Shown: in pieces, positions 27,171-34,618 of the stretch
Layout of the letters: each line of letters starts with the position of its first letter
Position numbering within the stretch: the stretch's first letter is position 1
NCBI RefSeq assembly: GCF_026891095.1
Contig: NZ_JAPTNL010000002.1
Coordinates: forward strand, 434,001-498,000
Source of the DNA: Roseovarius salincola
GTDB lineage: Bacteria > Pseudomonadota > Alphaproteobacteria > Rhodobacterales > Rhodobacteraceae
DNA: 64,000 nt
Direction of reading: 5' to 3'
Translations under genes and position numbers: made by a program
The notes under the pieces: model-generated
What the model was told of the DNA's origin: nothing
Seen by the model: only the letters and a program-made list of their open reading frames with translations
The model's database searches: none

Positions 27171-27199
27171 GCCACAGAACCCTCGGGGAGGAGGGGGAG

Positions 27200-27243
27200 C
27201 GCCCGCGAACCGGTATGGCCGGTCGCGGGCGATCTGCTTTTTT
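27200..27243 (+). terminator. rho-independent terminator after ccr
   Basis: GCCCGCGAACCGG pairs with CCGGTCGCGGGC (one bulged base), and a six-T run follows after seven bases (27238-27243). Confidence 0.7.
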
Positions 27244-27380
27244 CGCCGCGCCTTCTGCCGATGCACTACCCCGGCTGGCGGCCCCTGTCTTGCAGGGCCG
27301 GAAAAGGAGGATTCACTGACAACCAATTCGTGCTAAGATTGTATTTTAAAGCCCCTTAACCCGTTAAGCGGAGTTCCGGC

Positions 27381-27590
27381 ATGAAGAATGAATGGATCCT
27401 CGACGTGCTCGCCGATCTGGAGGCATTCGCCCGCCAGAACGGGTTGGCCGCTCTTGCCACGCAACTGCACGATACACGGCTTCTGGCGGTGCTTGAACTG
27501 GCGCGCGACAGTGAACAGGGCGACACGGATGAGGGCAGCGCGCGCCTCAATGCCGGCACTGGCCTCCCTGCGATCGGCAAGCGCGTCTGA
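27381..27590 (+). CDS. small conserved-looking helical protein of unknown function
   Basis: This encodes 69 residues beginning MKNEWILDVLADLEAFARQN, mostly amphipathic helix. GCGGAG lies upstream at 8 bases. I think similar proteins occur widely in Rhodobacteraceae, but no function is known to me. It stands alone between ccr and the helicase gene. Confidence 0.6.
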   Translation: MKNEWILDVLADLEAFARQNGLAALATQLHDTRLLAVLELARDSEQGDTDEGSARLNAGTGLPAIGKRV

Positions 27591-27687
27591 AGGCGCAAGC
27601 CCCGGCATCCGGGCGATGCGCCCTGCTGGCGCCCTGTTGCTGTCTCTGCCTCTGGTGCTGCCCGCGCTGCTTGGATAATGTCGCGCC

Positions 27688-29211
27688 ATGTCCGGCAGCG
27701 CACTCACATTTTCCCACGATCAGGCCGAAGCCCATGACCGCATCGCCGAGATGCTGCGCGGCGCGGGGGTCGATCTCGACAGCGGGCAGCTCACGCCGCC
27801 GCGCGAAGGCGGTTCCAAGGTCATGGCGGTGATCGGCAAGGCGGGTTCGGGCAAGACCCTGCTGCTTGCGGCGCTGTTTCGCGCGCTCGAGGAGGCGGGG
27901 GTCGATGTGGTCTCCGGCGACTGGGAGGGGCGGCGGCGGCGCGACCGGCGCACGCTGGCGATCCTCGCGCCCACCAACAAGGCGGCCAGCGTGCTCAGGA
28001 TGCGCGGCGTGCCTGCCACTACCATTCACCGCATTCTCTATACGCCCGTCTATCACCCCGAATACGCAAAGATCGCCGAATGGCTGGCCGGCAACGGCGA
28101 GCGCCCCGATATCGAGGGCCTCAGCGAAGAGGCGCTGAACCGCGCGCTGGCCTTCTTCCAGTCGAACCGCTCGATCCCCGGCGCGCTGGCGGCGGCGGGC
28201 CTGCGCGGCAGCGATTTCATCACCGGCTGGACCCGGCGCGAGGAACCGCTCGATATCGGTTTCGTCGACGAGGCCTCGATGCTCGATGACCGGCAGTTCG
28301 AGGACCTCAAGGAGATATTCCCCAACCTGCTTCTGTTCGGCGACCCCGCGCAGCTTGCGCCGGTCAAGCAATCGGGCTCGATGGTGTTCGATGCCTTGCC
28401 TGCGCCTGCCAAGCTTGAACTGCACCGCATCCACCGTCAGGATGCCGATAATCCGATCCTCGATCTCGCCCATGCGCTGGGCGATCCCGAGGTGGATTTC
28501 CACCGCTTCGAGACCCTGGTGCAGGAGGCCGCCCGGCGTGACGACCGCGTGCAATGGGCGCAGCGCGTCGAGGTGGACCTGATGGCGCGCTCGCCGGTCC
28601 TCGTCTGGCGCAACGCCACCCGCATCCGCCTGATCCACGCCTTTCGCGCGGTCCACGGCGCGCCCGACGATGCGCTTCTGGAAGGCGAGCCGCTGATCTG
28701 CGACGGGATCGAACTGCCCATCAAGCACCGCAAGAAGCGCCTCGACCTCGAGGCGCGCGGGCTGATCAAGGGCGCGCAGGTGATCTATCTCGGGCCGGGC
28801 AACAAGCCGGGCTTCTCGCGCCTGCATGTGATCGGCGCCGAAGACCCCCGCGTCAGCGCCGCCAGCATCGTCAAGATCGAGAAACCCGACGAGAAGGAAC
28901 CCTTCATCCCCTTCGCCGCGCGCATGGGGGCGACCTTCCTGCATGGCGCGGCGGTGACGATCCACAAGGCACAGGGCAGCCAGTGGCGCGACGTTCAGGT
29001 CTTCGCGCCTGATCTCGCGATTGCCGCCCGGATGGGGCGCAGCGAGGCGGGACAGCCCCTCTGGAAGCGCCTCGCCTATGTGGCCATCACCCGCGCCGAG
29101 GAACGCCTGCACTGGGTCGTGCGCAACCGCCTCGCAAAGCCGACAGGCCCCTTGCGGGTGGATGACCTGCGCAGCGCGCCCGTGCCACTGGAACTGGAGG
29201 CCGAAACATGA
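27688..29211 (+). CDS. RecD-like ATP-dependent DNA helicase (superfamily 1)
   Basis: This 507-residue protein has Walker A GKAGSGKT at 50-57, Walker [19 protein letters not shown] (motif III), [11 protein letters not shown] (motif V) and [12 protein letters not shown] (motif VI). It resembles stand-alone RecD-like or phage Dda-type 5'-3' helicases, not the RecBCD subunit. It is presumed to act in DNA repair or replication. Its stop overlaps the SDR start (ATGA). Confidence 0.88.
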   Translation: MSGSALTFSHDQAEAHDRIAEMLRGAGVDLDSGQLTPPREGGSKVMAVIGKAGSGKTLLLAALFRALEEAGVDVVSGDWEGRRRRDRRTLAILAPTNKAASVLRMRGVPATTIHRILYTPVYHPEYAKIAEWLAGNGERPDIEGLSEEALNRALAFFQSNRSIPGALAAAGLRGSDFITGWTRREEPLDIGFVDEASMLDDRQFEDLKEIFPNLLLFGDPAQLAPVKQSGSMVFDALPAPAKLELHRIHRQDADNPILDLAHALGDPEVDFHRFETLVQEAARRDDRVQWAQRVEVDLMARSPVLVWRNATRIRLIHAFRAVHGAPDDALLEGEPLICDGIELPIKHRKKRLDLEARGLIKGAQVIYLGPGNKPGFSRLHVIGAEDPRVSAASIVKIEKPDEKEPFIPFAARMGATFLHGAAVTIHKAQGSQWRDVQVFAPDLAIAARMGRSEAGQPLWKRLAYVAITRAEERLHWVVRNRLAKPTGPLRVDDLRSAPVPLELEAET

Positions 29212-29927
29212 AGACCATCCTGGTCACCGGCGCCAGCGCCGGAATTGGCGCCGCCACGGCGCGTGCATGTCTCGATGCGGGCTGGCGCGTCGGCTGCCTT
29301 GCGCGGCGCGCGCCGGCACTTCACCACATGGCGGATGGCCACCCCAACGCGGTGATCCTGCCCTGCGACGTGACGGACGGACCCGCCGTCGAAACCGCTT
29401 TCGATGCTTTCATGGCAAAGGCCGGGCGGCTCGATGTGCTCTTCAACAATGCCGGCACTTTCGGGCGCGCCGCCCTGATCGACGAACTCGATCACGACGA
29501 ATGGCGACAGGTGATCGATGTGAACCTGCATGGCATGTTCAACGCTGCGCGCGCCGCTTTCGCCCGGATGCGCGCCCAAGAGCCCCAGGGCGGGCGGATC
29601 ATCAATAACGGCTCGCTCAGCGCCCATGCCCCGCGCCCGCTGTCGGTGGCCTATACCACCAGCAAACACGCGATCACCGGGCTTACCAAAAGCCTGTCGC
29701 TTGATGGCCGCCCGCATGATATCGCCTGCGGGCAGATCGACATCGGCAATGCGCGCACCGAACTTCTCGACGGGGTCATCGCCGCCAATCCCGATACGCC
29801 GCCCCCCACCATGGACGTGGCCGATGTGGCCCGCGCGGTGCTCTCCATGGCCAGCCTGCCGCCCGAGGCTAACATGCAGTTCATGACCCTGATGGCAACG
29901 AAAATGCCCTATATCGGCCGCGGCTGA
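29208..29927 (+). CDS. short-chain dehydrogenase/reductase
   Basis: This 239-residue SDR has the cofactor loop [12 protein letters not shown] at 7-18, the NNAG motif, catalytic Ser in NNGSLSA and YTTSKHA (Tyr-X3-Lys). It uses NAD(P)(H); the substrate is unknown. It is translationally coupled to the helicase gene. Confidence 0.9.
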   Translation: MKTILVTGASAGIGAATARACLDAGWRVGCLARRAPALHHMADGHPNAVILPCDVTDGPAVETAFDAFMAKAGRLDVLFNNAGTFGRAALIDELDHDEWRQVIDVNLHGMFNAARAAFARMRAQEPQGGRIINNGSLSAHAPRPLSVAYTTSKHAITGLTKSLSLDGRPHDIACGQIDIGNARTELLDGVIAANPDTPPPTMDVADVARAVLSMASLPPEANMQFMTLMATKMPYIGRG

Positions 29928-29979
29928 CCGGGGGGCGAAACAGCTCCCCCTTCATCTGGCCTCAAATACCTCGGGGGGT

Positions 29980-29999
29980 CCGGGGGGCTGGCCCCCCGG
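29980..29999. repeat. GC hairpin related to the dispersed intergenic element
   Basis: CCGGGGGGCTGGCCCCCCGG is a 20-base near-perfect palindrome preceded by CAAATACCTCGGGGGG, which resembles the AAATATCCCGGGGG module of the other copies. It lies between the converging SDR and mscS genes and may end both transcripts. Confidence 0.5.
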
Positions 30000-30017
30000 C
30001 CTTGTCTTCAAAAACCC

Positions 30018-30824
30018 TCACCCGGCCTTCTGTATTTCCACCGAATGCGGATAGGGGATCGAGACACCGCCCTTGTCGAAGGCCTCCTTCACCGCCTTGG
30101 TCATGTCGAACTTGAGGTTCCAGTAATCCGCCGCATCGCACCACAGCCGCGCGGTCAGATCGACGCTGCTGTCGCCCAGATTGGTGACCCTCACCCAGGG
30201 CGCGGGATCGTCATGCACCCGCTCATCGGCGCGCGCGAGGTCCAGGATCAGCCCCATCGCCTTGTCGGCATCGTCACCGTAATCGATCCCGAAGGTCAGA
30301 TCGCAGCGCCGCGTCTGGTAATGCGAGAGATTGGTGATGATCTTGCCCCAGGCCTGCCCGTTGGGCACGATGATCTGCACATTGTCCGGCGTCACCAGTT
30401 CGGTGAAGAACAGGTTCAGGTCCTTCACCGTGCCCGCCGTGCCGCCGATATCGACATATTGGCCCAGCTTGTAGGGCCGGAACAGGATCAACATGAACCC
30501 CGCCGCCAGATCGCTCAGCGTGCCCTGAAGCGCCAGCCCGATCGCCAGCGTCGCCGCACCCAGCATCGCCACCAGCGATGTCGCCTCGATCCCGAACAGT
30601 CCCAGCACCGCGATCAGGACTATCAGCAGGATGACCCATTTGACCATCGAGGCGACGAAACCGCCCAGCGTGTCGTCGATCCTGGGGTTGCTGGTGACCC
30701 GGCTGCGGATCACGCTGCTGATGATCCCCGCCGCGATCCAGCCAACAATCAGCACCACGGCGGCCTTCGCCGCGCTGATCACCAGCGGCGCATAGCCGCC
30801 CAGCTGCTCCATCAAACCTTCCAT
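30018..30824 (-). CDS. small-conductance mechanosensitive channel (MscS family)
   Basis: This 268-residue inner-membrane channel has three N-terminal helices (about 12-37, 55-80, 85-115). The third is the glycine/alanine-rich pore helix (GAATLAIGLALQGTLSDLAA), followed by the beta domain (YKLGQYVDIGGTAGTVKDL). It releases osmolytes on hypo-osmotic shock. ATG 30824 and 30812 are both possible starts. It lies downstream of mscL on the same strand, with the inserted cassette between them. Confidence 0.93.
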   Translation of the reverse strand: MEGLMEQLGGYAPLVISAAKAAVVLIVGWIAAGIISSVIRSRVTSNPRIDDTLGGFVASMVKWVILLIVLIAVLGLFGIEATSLVAMLGAATLAIGLALQGTLSDLAAGFMLILFRPYKLGQYVDIGGTAGTVKDLNLFFTELVTPDNVQIIVPNGQAWGKIITNLSHYQTRRCDLTFGIDYGDDADKAMGLILDLARADERVHDDPAPWVRVTNLGDSSVDLTARLWCDAADYWNLKFDMTKAVKEAFDKGGVSIPYPHSVEIQKAG

Positions 30825-31175
30825 CCCGCTTCGCTCCCGTTAACTGTTGCGCATCTCCAAAATGTCTCATGAAAAAAGGGGCCCGCGCAACCGCCAAGCC
30901 TCTTACCAGAAGTGTTGAGGAACCACGTAGGATCCCGAGTGCCAAAGGACCCTAACTGGCGAATGCTCTCGCAGAAACCTGCGAGCGCAGTTTCGTCGTC
31001 TCGGATATCGGCTTTGCAGACGAAGTGAGCTTTCGCTGCAGCTGCGCTGATGGTTGCGTTCAGGAATCTTCCAAACAGCCATCGTTTTGAATAGTCTGGC
31101 CAAGATTGAGACAAAACCGCACGACTTTGCCTCTAACGACAACCTCGAAGCGGCAGTCACTAAAGCGGATCAGCA
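30825..31175. other. gap holding the left end of the inserted cassette
   Basis: This 351-base gap contains the mscS leader, the left 19-bp direct repeat (30876-30894) with the T-run of the old mscL terminator, and the left end of the lower-GC cassette. A minus-strand frame at 31114-30812 (contains CKADIRDDETALAGFCESIR) looks like a degenerate multicopy fragment of the kind seen near mobile DNA in this family. No intact gene is supported. Confidence 0.5.
30876..30894. repeat. left 19-bp direct repeat flanking the cassette
   Basis: AAGGGGCCCGCGCAACCGC is identical to 33519-33537. On the minus strand it is the 3' half of a terminator hairpin followed by TTTTTT; the matching 5' arm is missing on this side. 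Confidence 0.85.
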
Positions 31176-31892
31176 TCAAGCTGCCAGAACAACATTCCAC
31201 CCGATATCATCAAGCGACCAATCGAGACCGTGATCCGGAAGTCCATAAGCATGCGTTAAAAAAGGCTCTGGATAAGGAGGGCAATAGGCACTCGGTCTTT
31301 GCTTGAAGAATTCATACCAAGCACACAATAGTTCGAGCCTTCCGGGTAAGGGAACACCGTAGCCGTCCGCTGCAAACTGCACGGTCGCCATCGCGATACA
31401 GTCTGCAATGGTAATTTGAGAGCCCGTCAGGAAGGGCCCTTGGTTTTCAGCCAGTATCAGATCTAGGCGTTCCAGCTGCTTTAGGTAGGCCTTCGCACCG
31501 AAACGCGCTGTGGTCGGATTCTGCTCTTCCATACCAGCGAAGACGGGGCTGGCCTTATGAGCCCATATCCCGAACTGAAGCGCGGTCTCATCTGCGATGC
31601 TCATGGCTTCTCGTGTTCGGGCCTGCTCGGCAGACGACCGCCCGATCATGTTCGGCTGCGGATACCGATCCTCTAGGTATTCTAGGATTGCGATTGAGGA
31701 ACGAATCTTGAGGCCATCTTCGGTTTGCAACATTGGGACGGTTCCCAAGGAACTCACTGCCTTCAACTTGCCGATGCTTTCCGCATCCATCGCATCGAGA
31801 GCCACCCGGTCTATGTCGGTGATCTCCTTTTCGGAGAGGTAGATTCCGATGCGACGTGGGTAGAGCGCCCAGTTCAGTTCGTAGAGCTTCAT
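31176..31892 (-). CDS. glutathione S-transferase family protein (cassette gene 3)
   Basis: This 238-residue protein has a thioredoxin-like N-terminal domain (MKLYELNWALYPRRIGIYLS; SSLGTVPMLQTEDG; SIAILEYLEDRYP) and a GST C-terminal domain (GSQITIADCIAMATVQFA). The ATG at 31892 follows AAAGGAAAC; the long upstream extension of the frame was rejected. Its composition is poorer in GC than flanking genes. It is the last gene of the Rrf2/flavoprotein/GST cassette, which suggests a role against redox or electrophile stress. Confidence 0.85.
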   Translation of the reverse strand: MKLYELNWALYPRRIGIYLSEKEITDIDRVALDAMDAESIGKLKAVSSLGTVPMLQTEDGLKIRSSIAILEYLEDRYPQPNMIGRSSAEQARTREAMSIADETALQFGIWAHKASPVFAGMEEQNPTTARFGAKAYLKQLERLDLILAENQGPFLTGSQITIADCIAMATVQFAADGYGVPLPGRLELLCAWYEFFKQRPSAYCPPYPEPFLTHAYGLPDHGLDWSLDDIGWNVVLAA

Positions 31893-31917
31893 GATGTTTC
31901 CTTTCAAGAGTCTCAGC

Positions 31918-32805
31918 TCAGCGCGTTGGCCAAACAAGTGATCTATGCACCTGGGCACCTGCCCAAGCGCCATCGGCCACAGCAAGTGACACCGAGTGCG
32001 GAACGCGCGCGACATCACCGCATGCAAATGCGCCGCCAATGGATGTCTCCTTTTCCTCAGAGGTGCGCAGTTGAGAGCCCATGGGCGTTTCCATCACGTC
32101 GCAGCCCATGGTTTCTGCCACCGGACTGGTCGGCGAACAGCGAGACGCCGTAAACAACCCGGCGAAGTGAAGGCGGCGACCGTCGGTCAGGACCACGTCG
32201 GCCTCGCCTTCGATCCGATCGATTGGCGTTTGCTCCACATCGACACCCCGGCGATTCAGATCGGCAAGAGCGTCGTCGTCCAGAGAAAATGTGGCATTGG
32301 TCATAAATGTGATTTTGCCCCAATCCGTCAGCAACTGCGCCTGATGCAAAGACATGGGCCCGGTTGCAATCACGCCGATATTGCCCTGATCCAACTCGTA
32401 GCCATGACAGTATGGACAATGAAACACCGATTGCCCCCACCGCTCTGCCAGACCAGGCACCTGAGGCAGCTCATCCGCCACGCCTGTGGCGAACAGCAGG
32501 CGGCGCGCGGCGAAGCTTTCGCCAGCGGCCAGTGTGATCTTGAACGCATCGTTTGCCCCGGTTGCGGTGGCGACCTCGCCCACTTTCCATGTCAGCGTCG
32601 GATATGCCTCCAGTTGGGTTCTGGCGGTGCGGGCCAGTTCTGCAGGATCGACGCCATCCTGTCCCAGAAAACCATAGGAATGGCTGGCTGTCCTGTTGCG
32701 CCGCAACCCGGCGTCGATGACCATCACCGATCTGCGCGCGCGCACCAGCTGCAGGGTGGCTGCCATTCCGGCATAGCCACCCCCGATTACGATAACATCC
32801 TGCAT
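31918..32805 (-). CDS. thioredoxin-reductase-like NAD(P)/FAD-dependent oxidoreductase (cassette gene 2)
   Basis: This 295-residue flavoprotein has the N-terminal FAD loop GGGYAGMAATL, the ATGV segment, a CPYC dithiol pair (HCPYCHGYEL) and the FAD-contact block GGAFACGDVAR. Its length and layout match small TrxR-like enzymes that lack a known partner. It probably moves electrons from NAD(P)H to a disulfide or small molecule. It starts 2 bases after the regulator stop, and the GST gene follows 25 bases downstream. Confidence 0.85.
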   Translation of the reverse strand: MQDVIVIGGGYAGMAATLQLVRARRSVMVIDAGLRRNRTASHSYGFLGQDGVDPAELARTARTQLEAYPTLTWKVGEVATATGANDAFKITLAAGESFAARRLLFATGVADELPQVPGLAERWGQSVFHCPYCHGYELDQGNIGVIATGPMSLHQAQLLTDWGKITFMTNATFSLDDDALADLNRRGVDVEQTPIDRIEGEADVVLTDGRRLHFAGLFTASRCSPTSPVAETMGCDVMETPMGSQLRTSEEKETSIGGAFACGDVARVPHSVSLAVADGAWAGAQVHRSLVWPTR

Positions 32806-32807
32806 TT

Positions 32808-33251
32808 TCAGTCTTTCTGTTTAAGCGTTTCCGCGTGGCGGCGTTTGAAGTCGGCCACCAGATCGGCAAGGGCGACATGGGCGAAACGGTCCAGCAACAA
32901 CGCTTCGGCGTCGGCAAACGCATCTTCCATCGCGGCGTTGACCGACTGCTCCACCAGGCAGGAGGGGTTCTCGGTCCGATTGCCGATCGCGAAAATGGCG
33001 GGTTCGCCAAGCGCTTCGTGCAACTGCTGCAAGGTCACAACCGTGAGATCGGCGGTGATGCGCCATCCCCCAGCATGGCCACGACCGGACGAAACGATCC
33101 CTGCCTCGCGCAAAAATCCCATGGTGCGCCGGACGACAACGGGATTGGTGCCCAAGCACTGCGCAATGGCTTCGGAGGTCATGGGCCCCTCATGCTCTGC
33201 CATGTGCAAAAGCGCGTGAAGGACGGAGGAAAGGCGGCTGTCCCTTTTCAT
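32808..33251 (-). CDS. Rrf2 family transcriptional regulator (cassette gene 1)
   Basis: This 147-residue protein starts MKRDSRLSSVLHALLHMAEH with the Rrf2 winged-helix (TSEAIAQCLGTNPVVVRRTM; SSGRGHAGGWRI). The region where Fe-S members carry three cysteines has only one (NRTENPSCLVEQ), so it is more like cysteine- or ligand-sensing YwnA-type members. The ATG at 33251 overlaps a candidate operator, suggesting autoregulation. An upstream ATG at 33287 is in frame but would place the coding region across the promoter. Confidence 0.85.
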   Translation of the reverse strand: MKRDSRLSSVLHALLHMAEHEGPMTSEAIAQCLGTNPVVVRRTMGFLREAGIVSSGRGHAGGWRITADLTVVTLQQLHEALGEPAIFAIGNRTENPSCLVEQSVNAAMEDAFADAEALLLDRFAHVALADLVADFKRRHAETLKQKD

Positions 33252-33252
33252 G

Positions 33253-33287
33253 TAACAATAGATGTTATGATTCGACGTGACTGTCAA
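33253..33287 (-). promoter_or_regulatory. candidate promoter and operator of the cassette operon
   Basis: On the minus strand a perfect -35 TTGACA lies at 33287-33282. An inverted repeat TAACA-N5-TGTTA (33253-33267) covers the -10 area and abuts the start codon. Its position fits repression by the Rrf2 protein itself. The -10 hexamer is weak (CATCTA at 17 bases). Confidence 0.5.
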
Positions 33288-33518
33288 GCTATAGCGCAGC
33301 CATTCTAAGAACGCGCATTTTCACTTCGGAAGCAGCGATCTCTTCGGATGCTCCGCCGAAAATAACCTTTCGTGCCCATCAGCTATTGGACCTTTTTGGT
33401 GGACTGTTGAGAGCAGCCATAAGCTGCACAGCAAAATATCGACAAAAAGGGCTCGAAGCCGACAAACGCCCGCGTGATAGTAGCGACGGACCTGATCGCG
33501 ATTATCAACATAGCTGGT

Positions 33519-33545
33519 AAGGGGCCCGCGCAACCGCAGGCCCCC
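33519..33545 (-). terminator. mscL terminator hairpin without its T-run; contains the right 19-bp direct repeat
   Basis: GGGGCC-C-GCG and CGC-A-GGCCCC form a strong stem around CAAC. Bases 33519-33537 equal 30876-30894. The run of T expected on the minus strand stops after two bases, where the cassette begins; the full T-run sits at the other copy. Confidence 0.8.
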
Positions 33546-33568
33546 GATCCTTGTGCCGCTGACGCGGA

Positions 33569-33994
33569 TTACTTCTTGAGCGCGTCGCGGATTTCCATCA
33601 GCAGATCGATCTCGCTCGGCCCGGCGGGCGCGGCCTCGGCTTCTGCCTCTTCCTTCTTGGCGGCATTCTCCTTGGCGCGGTTCACCGCCTTGACCAGCAG
33701 GAAGACCACGAAGGCGATGATCACGAAGTTCAGGATCGCCATCACGAAGCGCCCCCATGCGAAAACCGCCGCCCCGGCCTCTTCCGCCTCGCCGATCGAG
33801 CCGAATTCGCCTTCGCCCAGCAGGACATACTGACCCGCGAAATCGACGCCACCCATGAACAGGCTGATGATCGGGTTGATCAGATCGCCCACCAATGAGG
33901 TGACAATAGCCGTGAAGGCCGCGCCGATGATGATGCCGACGGCCATGTCCATGACATTGCCCTTGGCGATGAAGTCCTTGAATTCCTGAATCAT
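33569..33994 (-). CDS. mscL: large-conductance mechanosensitive channel
   Basis: This 141-residue channel protein has the MscL N-terminal amphipathic helix and TM1 ([20 protein letters not shown]). TM2 follows ([20 protein letters not shown]), then the C-terminal helical bundle ([15 protein letters not shown]). The ATG at 33994 gives the family start MIQEFKDF and has GGGGA upstream; the frame extends to 34021. The periplasmic loop is acidic and somewhat long. It acts as an emergency osmotic release valve. Confidence 0.95.
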   Translation of the reverse strand: MIQEFKDFIAKGNVMDMAVGIIIGAAFTAIVTSLVGDLINPIISLFMGGVDFAGQYVLLGEGEFGSIGEAEEAGAAVFAWGRFVMAILNFVIIAFVVFLLVKAVNRAKENAAKKEEAEAEAAPAGPSEIDLLMEIRDALKK

Positions 33995-34132
33995 GTCTGT
34001 GTTCCCCGATCCCTGTGTCACTCACACGCGCGGCCCTGATGGCGCGCGCTCCAAGCGTGACCCGTTATCCCGGAGAAAAGCCAGCGTTTTGATGGGAAAT
34101 CGCGGCGCGCCTTCCCATGCCGTTCAGGGCGT

Positions 34133-34582
34133 TCAGCCCTCCAGCGTGCCCTCCAGCACATAGCGCAGGATCGCGACCACCTGCTCGGGCGCGCGCGCCA
34201 TCGCCAGCGCGGCGGCGTTCACCTCCTTGAGGGCGTGGTCATGCTCGGGCGGTTGCAGCACGATCAGCGATTTACCAAGCGCCGATGCATAGCCCGCGTC
34301 AAACGCCGCGTTCCACTGCTTGTACTTGTCGCCGAAACGCACCACGACCACATCGGCATCCTCGATCCCCTTGCGGGTGCGGATCGCGTTGATCATCGCG
34401 CCCTTGTGGTCGTGCCAGTACTTGTCCGCCTCGGCCCCCAGGATCGCCACACCGCAATCGTCGCTGGCGCCATGATCGGTCACGGGGCTGTTGAACCGCA
34501 CATCCAGCCCCCTGGCGCCCTCGAGGATACGCTCGCGCCAATCGGTGTGAATTTCTCCGGACAGATAAACGTTCAGTGTCAT
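34133..34582 (-). CDS. YtoQ family protein
   Basis: This 149-residue protein matches YtoQ from start (MTLNVYLSGEIHTDWRERIL) to end. The family has a nucleoside-2-deoxyribosyltransferase-like fold and unknown function. It is the last gene downstream of pheT, 36 bases away, and probably shares that transcript. No signal peptide is present. Confidence 0.85.
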   Translation of the reverse strand: MTLNVYLSGEIHTDWRERILEGARGLDVRFNSPVTDHGASDDCGVAILGAEADKYWHDHKGAMINAIRTRKGIEDADVVVVRFGDKYKQWNAAFDAGYASALGKSLIVLQPPEHDHALKEVNAAALAMARAPEQVVAILRYVLEGTLEG

Positions 34583-34618
34583 GGCAGTCCCTGTTCCTTC
34601 ATGTCTCCAACGCGGCGC

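Larger units (their letters stand above)
30895..33518. mobile_element. 2.6-kb inserted cassette (Rrf2 regulator, flavoprotein, GST) at the mscL terminator
   Basis: The segment between the two 19-bp repeats has visibly lower GC than its surroundings and carries three co-oriented genes. It splits mscL from mscS and divides the mscL terminator: the right copy keeps both hairpin arms but not the T-run, and the left copy keeps the T-run but only one arm. Removing the cassette plus one repeat rebuilds an intact terminator. No integrase or transposase is present. A 7-bp inverted repeat (TTACCAG at 30903, CTGGTAA at 33514) marks the inner ends but may be chance. Confidence 0.75.
33252..33568. other. 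gap holding the right end of the cassette and the mscL 3' region
   Basis: This gap contains the cassette promoter/operator and then about 200 bases of AT-richer non-coding sequence. Minus-strand translation of that stretch (FSAEHPKRSLLPK) resembles recurring degenerate fragments in Rhodobacteraceae. The right 19-bp repeat and mscL terminator arms follow. No intact gene is supported. Confidence 0.5.

Noticed and set aside
30812..31114. 100-codon minus-strand ORF in the left end of the cassette
   Set aside because: It runs through the direct repeat into the mscS leader and looks like a degenerate multicopy fragment, so it was noted as gap content and not called as a gene.
30903..33520. TTACCAG/CTGGTAA as terminal inverted repeats of an insertion sequence
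   Set aside because: Seven bases is short enough for chance, one copy overlaps the direct repeat by two bases, and no transposase is present.
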